NCBI RefSeq assembly: GCF_030272615.1
Contig: NC_081410.1
Coordinates: forward strand, 186,545,619 to 186,607,618
Length of the DNA stretch: 62,000 nucleotides
Origin: Cryptomeria japonica
Lineage: Eukaryota > Streptophyta > Pinopsida > Cupressales > Cupressaceae
Reading direction: 5' to 3'
Shown here: piece after piece, positions 55,673 to 62,000 of the stretch
How positions within the stretch are numbered: position 1 is the stretch's first letter
Layout: the number at the start of each line of letters is the position of its first letter
Notes under the pieces: generated by a model
Databases searched by the model: none
What the model was told of the DNA's origin: nothing
Seen by the model: the letters and a program-made list of their open reading frames with translations, nothing else
Program-made: the position numbers and the translations under genes

Positions 55673-56160
55673 GTTTTCCTCACCCCAGAACCCCAAGATC
55701 CCGAAACCTTCAACAATGGACCCCAGAACCCCGAGATCTTGAAACCTTCAATAATGAACCTCAAAACCCCAGGATCCCAAAACCTTCAATAATGAACTCT
55801 TTGAAGACCCCGAAATCCCAAAACCTTCAGTAATGGACCTCGGAACCCTGGGATTTCAAAACCATCAATAATGGACCCTGGAACCCTGAGATCCTAAAAT
55901 CATCAATAATGGACCCCGAAACTCTGGAATCCCGAAACCTTCAATAATGGACTCCGAAACCTTAGGATCCCGAAACCATCAATAATGGACCCCGAAACCC
56001 CGAGATCTCAAAACCTTCAATAATGAACCCCAGAACCCCAAGTTTTTGAAACCTTCAATAATGGACTCTTTGAAGACCTCGAAACCCCAGAATCCTAAAA
56101 GCTTCAATAATGGACTCTTTGAAGACCCGAAAACCCCAAAATCCTAGAATTTTGGAGCCC
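55673..56160 (+). repeat. 38-bp minisatellite
   Basis: Eleven units based on CTTCAATAATGGACCCCGAA plus ACCCCGAGATCCCGAAAC. The CAATAATG mark recurs at 55,711, 55,749, 55,787, 55,828, 55,866, 55,904, 55,942, 55,980, 56,018, 56,056 and 56,105: spacing exactly 38 bp except one 41 and one 49. Longer units carry an added CTCTTTGAAGAC block. Confidence 0.95.
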
Positions 56161-56564
56161 GTTATGGTTTTGCCAATATGATGAAGTTGATTATGTATCT
56201 TGTGTTGTAGGTTGAAGTAGACTTATGGAGCCTTCCACCTCATCCCAAAAGAAGACTAGATGAAAGATTAAATTGGAGAAAAACCCACCAACCATGAAAC
56301 ACAAATATTAGGGTCAAGCCTTGATATCTGAGGCAGACAAGAGAGTACAGAGGAGGTGCTCAAAGTTTCTAAATTCAGAATGGAGTATATTGTCAACCCA
56401 CCAACCATTTCCATATAATGCTTCATCGGCAACTACCTGAGCTACAAAAGGAATAAAAGACAAACATGTGGTTACAAAAAGCACCTCCATGTTGGATCAT
56501 CATCACCTCCATCACAACTAAGTCTTCAACTGACACTGCATCTTACACTTCCTTTTTGGGCGTA
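56161..56564. other. Segment without gene
   Basis: No supported coding sequence or repeat between the minisatellite and the 178-bp duplication. Confidence 0.4.
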
Positions 56565-56935
56565 ATTTTTGCATGCTACGAAGTTCCTACCTATAGTGCA
56601 CCGACAATGAAATGAATAGATGGTAACAATTTAGTAACAATTAAGTGGAGTTCATAAGTAATGACTTGCATGTCAACTGTGACTCCCACCATTTTTAAAT
56701 CCTAGTTTGTAGGCATGATTCCTTCCTAGGGTGTAGGAGAATTTTTTTGCATGTTTCAAAGCTCTTGACTCTGGAGCACCGTTATAGAAGTGAACAGTGA
56801 GCACTAGTTTAGTAACATTTAAGTGGAGTTCATAGATAGCATCTTGCATGTCGAATGTGACTCCCACCATTTTGTAATCCTAGTTTATAGGCCTTATTCC
56901 TTCCTAGGGTGTTGGGGAAAATTTTATAAATTGTA
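56565..56935 (+). repeat. 178-bp tandem duplication
   Basis: Two diverged copies: TTAAGTGGAGTTCATA at 56,641 and 56,819, and GTGACTCCCACCATTTT and TTCCTTCCTAGGGTGT repeated at the same 178-bp offset. Copies differ by many substitutions, so the duplication is old. Confidence 0.85.
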
Positions 56936-57880
56936 AAATTTGGGCCATTTAGAGGGTCCATGAATTGATGATTCAAGGCCGTTTAGCTAGATATATTTAG
57001 TTTTATGCAATTTCTTTCTCATAAACTATTGAAGTACTATTACTTATGTTACAAAGGTTAATACAAAAGCAACTTGTGGATTGCCTGATCTACAATATGT
57101 GTTCTATGGGTTTCTGTTCTTCGTAATCTGGTATCTTCTTTCATTTGAATTAGCAACTTGTTATTCCAAGCTTTATTGTTTTATGAATCATATTGCACAT
57201 GTTAATGGTGTATGAGGATAAAATAGTAGAGTGATTATCTAATCTTGTGATTGCTATTTCCGTTCATGTGTGGGTTGTATGACTTCACATATTTGTTGGA
57301 ATGTCCCCTTTGAATGTTGATTAGATGTTATTGATAATACCTTGCTGTGATCCATTGACTTTGTAGTTCATTAAGTAGTTCAGTATTGGTTTCGTTATTA
57401 TCTCTTGCTACCCTAACTGATCTTTTGAAGTTTCTTTATCAAGTGAAAATCAGAAAATACAATAAAAAAATGGATTTTGTTTGTTTTGTTTCAACCAGTA
57501 GGCCCCTTGATAGGTACAATCACAACAACCATTGAGTGACCCAACAATGTCATGACCTAACTATAGAGACCTTGGAGTAATTAATATTTTAAGATTGATT
57601 TCTTTTCAAGAGAGGTGGTTTACATTTCATATCCTACCTGACTGTTGGTGAGTGTGTCAAAACACTTGTCAACACAAATAATAAAAACATCCTCAACAAG
57701 GCAACATCTTCTCGTTGGAACCATATAAATGCATAATACACAAGCAAGATAAATACATCTTTCTCAATCACAAAATATCAATAAACCACATTTGATCATA
57801 AATACAAATCTAGAATAACAAATTTTTTTGAAAATAGCCTCTGGTGTAAAATACAAATTTAGAAAATCAACACCGAAAGC
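56936..57880. other. Segment without gene
   Basis: AT-rich; no family-like ORF, LTR or repeat seen. Confidence 0.4.
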
Positions 57881-58110
57881 TAAAAAAACCAAGAAAAAAA
57901 AAAGACAACATACTAGCACATACACAGGCTTAAACAACACATATGACAAATCTTTTCGCATATATGACAAATCCTGTAGTACATATGACAAATTCTATCG
58001 CACATATACATAGGAAAATAATGCATACATAAAATCTTGTAGCGCATATACTAGCAACCTAGCGTATATACAACCTAGAATAGCACTTACACAAAATAGC
58101 ACATATGATA
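57881..58110 (+). repeat. Degenerate array of a CATATGACAAAT motif
   Basis: Variants of GCACATATGACAAATYCT recur at about 57,938, 57,957, 57,979, 57,999 and 58,097, with shorter GCGCATATAC and GCGTATATAC forms between. It lies upstream of the TATA box at 58,436. Confidence 0.65.
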
Positions 58111-58900
58111 AATTCTTGTAGCGTGATAAAATTGTGACCTTACAATTTTCAACCACATTTGGGTCTTCACATTGGCAAATCGAATCCCTAAGCCTGTCTA
58201 GAGACCCGAGACATGCTCACATTGCTTGAAGCTTGCATCTCCTCACACCTTGCACTCTCCTATGCTGCTTATTGTCCTAAATTAGGGCAGTACAAGGGCG
58301 TGGCACCCCTATCCTTGCCCTATTTTGGGCCCCCTCTGCATTTATCTTGCATTGGGCTTTACATTTGGAAAGCGAGAAAAGTTTCCCTATGTTGGCCTAT
58401 GACAAAAAAATAGTCAATTAACCCTAATTGACGAGTATATAAGATGCATTCCTCTCTCTTAGTGGCATAAGATAATTTCAAAGAACTATAAGCTTATTAA
58501 GAGTAATACCGGTTCAAATAGATTTCTAGTTGACAAAAATATTATAATATAAATTGTGAAAATCTGATAATACAAACCCATCAACATCATGACTTTTGCA
58601 TATGACAAATTCGTCAGAACGCGTATAAGGACCGCGTACAAACTTATTTACGTGGAAATTGTGATCCTAAGCGAAATCAAGAATTCAAGCATTCAAGTAT
58701 CCTTTGAAGCATTGATCATTCTCAAGTCTCCTTTCAAGGCTAGGTGTTGCATTTAAGTCAAGGATTCAACCATTGAAGAGGAGATCTCTTTCATCATTCA
58801 ACTCCACATAAGCAACTCTATCTACATTTCAATTCCCAAGGTCTCATATGCACATTTATATTTATCAAACTATATGTTAATTTCCCAAAATTGCTCCACA
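58111..58900 (+). repeat. LTR-like promoter region, plus strand
   Basis: TATATAAG at 58,436-58,443 after ACCCTAATTGACGAG, followed by CA/TC-rich sequence with GATCATTCTCAAGTC. It shares motifs and layout with the minus-strand region at 51,081-52,300. Probably a gypsy-type LTR; its ends were not found and no coding part follows within the window. Confidence 0.45.
58436..58443 (+). promoter_or_regulatory. TATA box of plus-strand LTR-like region
   Basis: TATATAAG in GACGAGTATATAAGATGC. Confidence 0.5.
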
Positions 58901-59580
58901 GATAATCTGTTCACAGGCATGATGAACACAATTTTTTTAAATTGAAAGAATAGAAGGAAATAGATCTCTAACTTGGTAAAATTGAAGTTATGGAAAATGA
59001 ATATGAAGAAGCGCAATCCAACCAAATCCAACAAAATCAAATCAAGCTTTCAAAATCTTCAGCCATACAGAAAATTCTCCAAGAAGCCAACCCCTGACAA
59101 TACATACGAAAATAAATTTATAAAAATCAAGTCCAAACTATGCAATAATCCAGCCAATCAAAATAATCAATAAAATAATATTTCTTACCAACCATGCACA
59201 AAATCGAGGTAGAATATTATAAAATGATATTATTTAAATCTACCAAATCTCACAACTAGTCATAAAGTATGGTAGGTAAAGTAAATAATAATTTAATAAC
59301 CCAAATGGGTAAAAAGGGAATTAAATAATAAAAATAGCCCAAATAATTAAACAAATCATATGGGTAATAATATAAAAACCCAATTAATTATTAAACCATA
59401 AAGCTCAATAATATTAAATCAATAATAATTAAATAATAATAAAGAAATAGAAATTCGAATAAATCAAAAGCTCAATACTAAATATTCAATAGACATTAAA
59501 CCATAAAATAATAATATTAAATCATCAATTAAATATAAATCCATAGAATAAATATTAATAAACAATAAATCCTTAATAAT
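58901..59580. other. AT-rich segment without gene
   Basis: Strongly A/T-rich with AATAATAAT runs from 59,240. No gene. It forms the target of the LINE insertion and resumes at 61,432. Confidence 0.5.
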
Positions 59581-59601
59581 AATAATCACACATTAATATT
59601 C

Positions 59602-60135
59602 AGGCCTGCTAATGGGATTTTGAGGGTTAATCCTCATAGGAAGGGCGACAAAAGTCAGGAGTGGGTTCCGCCGAATAAGGGCTGGATTAAGGTCAACTTT
59701 GATGGGGCTTCTAGGGGGAATCCTAGGATCTCTGGGGCAGGGGTCATAGCCCGTGATGAGTGTGGAAGTATTCTAGCTTTTGGAGCTAAGAGGTTGGTGG
59801 ATGGTACAAACAATGAAGTTGAGTGTCAGGCGGCAATTGAAGCCATTCTTTTGGCTAAGAAATTGGAGGTGAAAAAACTCCATCTCAAGGGGGATTCCTA
59901 GATTGTGCTAAATCGGATTGCTAAGGGACGGATGGAGGCCTGGAAACTAGACAAACACATCAGAAGGATGAATTACCTTCTGAGTGGGTTTGATGATTTT
60001 AAGGTATCGTATGTTCTCAGGGAAGCGAACGTTGAGGTTGATAAGCTCTTGAATGTTGGTGCTAATGGTTCTTTGGCTGACCATTTTAATTTATTTGAGG
60101 ACCTTCGGAATATGTGTCCTCTTGAGTTTGGTTGA
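59602..60135 (+). pseudogene. LINE ORF2 C-terminal RNase H domain
   Basis: Open from the truncation point. Domain: K-V-N-F-D-G-A-S-R-G-N-P (first acidic residue, about 59,692-59,727), N-N-E-V-E-C-Q-A-A (second, about 59,812-59,838), L-K-G-D-S (third, about 59,884), and R-E-A-N-V-E-V-D-K-L (last Asp, about 60,019-60,048). A TAG follows G-D-S where Gln is usual, from CAG. The frame then ends at a TGA near 60,133 after C-P-L-E-F-G. The enzyme would remove RNA from the RNA-DNA hybrid during insertion. Only the TAG damages this part. Confidence 0.93.
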
Positions 60136-61411
60136 TAGTGCTTAGGAAGTGAAAGGTGAACTTGAGATGTGAAGAGTTTTGTGTGATTTTTTCTTGACAC
60201 ACTTGGTGAAGGGGAAGGGAAGAATCACGTGGTTAGTGATCTTCGATCAGGTTGCAAGTTGAAATGATGATGCAGGTGTGATGATGTCAGCGAGTGGTGG
60301 CGTATTCAACTGATGATGCATGGTTTGAGGTGTTACGTGTGAAGTAATTATTTCTTGGAGTGGCTTTGGTTATTTTAGGGCCTAGTCTCTTTGTGTTCTG
60401 GCATTTTGCAGTGTACGGTTTTGGTTTTTTGTTAGTGCAGGTTTCAGTTGCGAGTGTGGGGAAGGATGGAAGCCAACTTCTTAGTATCAACAGATGGCCA
60501 AATGACTGTATTCCATGGTTCAATTTCAAGTAATCGATTGTTGAACGTTTTTCAGGGTTGATGAGGAAGTTTTTTGGAGGGCTGTGCGCTTGATGTTTGG
60601 GGAAGAATTTCTAGTTTTAGACTGTCGCCCACGTACAAATTTGGACATCTCATCCTTGTTTGTGGCGTTGGCCCTGATGGTGGGAGGTTCAACAGATGAG
60701 GTGCTATGGGTGACGTCCCTGGTGCTGAGACCTAAAGAGTCGGGTGGGCTAGCAGAGGTGGTGGCTCATGCAGAGATTGGCAAGGGTCTGAGAGTGGTGC
60801 AAGGGTCGTGGCGACGTCTCAGTGTGGATATGGGAGATGTGCAGCTATTGGTGGTGTGGTCAGCTTCTCGTACTATGGATGCTCAGATGGAGGATGCAAG
60901 AAATGGGTGGAGGGATGTCGTGAAGTTTGTGCGGGAACTGGGATCGGCGGAAAGAGAAAAAATGCATGGCAAGCAGACACAAGTGAAGTTAGTGGCTCCA
61001 TTGGATGAAGATGGGTGGCCGCTGGTCCGTCATCAAATCCCTCGAAAGAGTGAGAAGGTGGTGGAGTGCAGTTTGCTTCAAGATGGCAGGCCGCGGACCT
61101 TGCCAAGTGGAGGGATGGAGATACCTAAGGTAGGTCCTAGTCAAGGCATTCCTGATTTCTCTAGAGAGGAGGCCCTTGGTTGGTTTCGATAGGCTGGTCC
61201 CATGGGGGTTGTCGGGTTTTGGGTGGGGAAGCTTTTTTGTATGGTTTGATTTTGGGGTGGTAGGCCATGTAGGTGTGGTGCCAATCTCGGGTTCTTTTGG
61301 TTTTGTAGGGGCGAGACCCCATTTTGTGGAATGCTGGTGAACAACTTTAAGCATGTAATATTTCCTTTTTAAGCAATATAAATCTAACCTGGTTATCAAT
61401 AAAAAAAATAA
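60136..61411 (+). other. LINE 3' region with a 203-codon open frame
   Basis: More GC-rich than the surroundings. A frame at 60,584-61,192 (M-R-L-M-F-G-E-E-F-L-V-L-D-C) is open for 202 residues but has no family resemblance and overlaps open frames on the other strand, so it may reflect composition. TAAGCAATATAAATCTAAC near the end and the A tail close the element. Confidence 0.6.
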
Positions 61412-61431
61412 AATAATCACACATTAATATT

Positions 61432-62000
61432 AAATATTAATGCCATCCATTAATTTAATTTTAATACTTGATAGACTATAGGAATTGATTAATCATTAAT
61501 TTAATAAATAATCACAACTCCAAAAGGAAACTCAACATAGGGTTGAACAACATACCACATGACACTAACCTGACATCACACACCAAGACACTAACTGACA
61601 AGGGTATCAACTTAAGTATAGAGTCTGTAGAAGGAACTCATGTAACCTTCGATCAACTTGCCATTGGGATAGAGGCACACTCAGACCTTTGAGACCAGGT
61701 GGAATCAATGTCTAGTACCTGCAATCCTGCATCCACCAATATCCACGAGATAACATATACATCAAATATATCATAAATAATCAGACAAGTGAAGAAAATC
61801 ATAACATCATATCATGCTCGTAACGAGTGGTATGATATCATTTCTATCCCGAATATAGTAGTAACACAATCAGAATAGTCATATCATGATCAAATCCAAC
61901 ATGATCATGAAGTGGGGTAGTAAGATGCCATCATATCCTCATAAGTAATATAATCCATACATGAATAAGGCGTACATATAGAACACCAAATATAAGTTTG
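61432..62000. other. AT-rich segment without gene
   Basis: Continues the sequence interrupted by the LINE. A short imperfect hairpin, ATATCATGCTCG...CGAGTGGTATGATAT, lies at about 61,809-61,836. No coding signal to the window end. Confidence 0.5.

Larger units (their letters stand above)
59601..61411 (+). mobile_element. 5'-truncated LINE with RNase H domain
   Basis: The element starts inside an open frame (R-P-A-N-G-I-L-R) without its own 5' end, carries a C-terminal RNase H domain, a 1.2 kb 3' region and an A-rich tail (about 61,400-61,413, after TTATCAATAAAAAAAATAAA). It is flanked by a perfect 20-bp duplication, AATAATCACACATTAATATT (59,581-59,600 and 61,412-61,431). Truncated 5' end, A tail and long target duplication are the marks of target-primed reverse transcription. 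RNase H at the ORF2 end is known in plant L1-type LINEs. Confidence 0.93.

Noticed and set aside
60989-61420. 143-codon minus-strand ORF over the LINE 3' region
   Set aside because: It runs over the A tail (read as its start) and overlaps a plus-strand frame; composition explains it.
1-62000. Host genes, tRNA or rRNA genes, CRISPR arrays
   Set aside because: None seen. Every long frame with a recognisable family is a transposable-element protein, and the tandem repeats lack spacer structure.

Overview
The window is intergenic DNA of a large-genome seed plant. It is AT-rich and made almost wholly of nested, decaying transposable elements. Several features suggest a gymnosperm-like genome: Tat-lineage Ty3/gypsy elements near 20 kb, SIRE-like and Tork-like Ty1/copia elements, a chromovirus, an L1-type LINE with an RNase H domain, and heavy C-to-T decay. 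I cannot name the species. I found no intact host gene, no tRNA or rRNA gene and no CRISPR array.

Left third (1-34,860). An old Tat-like Ty3/gypsy element on the + strand, here called Gypsy1, enters from outside the window (1-95, 5,577-7,714). It is split by a SIRE-like copia with both LTRs (Copia A, 97-5,576). A giant second Tat-like element, Gypsy2, follows (7,715-30,868): LTRs of 1,226 and 1,438 bp, a 3 kb leader, gag, protease, G-patch-like segment, RT, two RNase H domains, integrase, and a 5.4 kb 3' region with an antisense ORF of the plant mobile domain (PMD) family. Gypsy2 is split in the protease-RT linker by a minus-strand Tork/Tnt1-like copia (Copia B, 14,738-19,666) with a perfect 5-bp target duplication. 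After Gypsy2, 30,869-34,860 carries a second, diverged antisense PMD ORF. The simplest reading is that this is the 3' part of Gypsy1, so Gypsy2 sits inside Gypsy1.

Middle (34,860-43,780). A degraded DNA transposon carries a DDE-type transposase gene (36,176-38,760, +) and, tail to tail and overlapping it, a second ORF of unknown family (39,811-38,735, -). Beyond the second ORF lie microsatellites, a 1.2 kb array of CYTAAGGGG motifs containing a large inverted repeat (40,756-41,287), and palindromic ACGGGATCCCGT motifs that also occur upstream of the transposase. Its exact ends are not resolved. An LTR-like promoter region follows (42,000-42,830).

Right third (43,780-62,000). A minus-strand chromovirus remnant (integrase, RNase H, chromodomain) is split by a 2.45 kb solo LTR (44,301-45,647 plus 48,505-49,607). 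That LTR is itself split by an internally deleted SIRE-like copia (Copia C, 45,648-48,504), giving a triple nest. Next come two LTR-like promoter regions in opposite orientation (TATA boxes at 52,030 and 58,436), a 38-bp minisatellite (55,673-56,160), a 178-bp tandem duplication, and a 5'-truncated LINE (59,601-61,411) with a poly(A) tract and a perfect 20-bp target duplication.

The most unusual items are the antisense PMD genes in two Tat-like elements, the two-gene DNA transposon with its inverted-repeat-bearing subterminal array, and the microhomology scar that defines Copia C.
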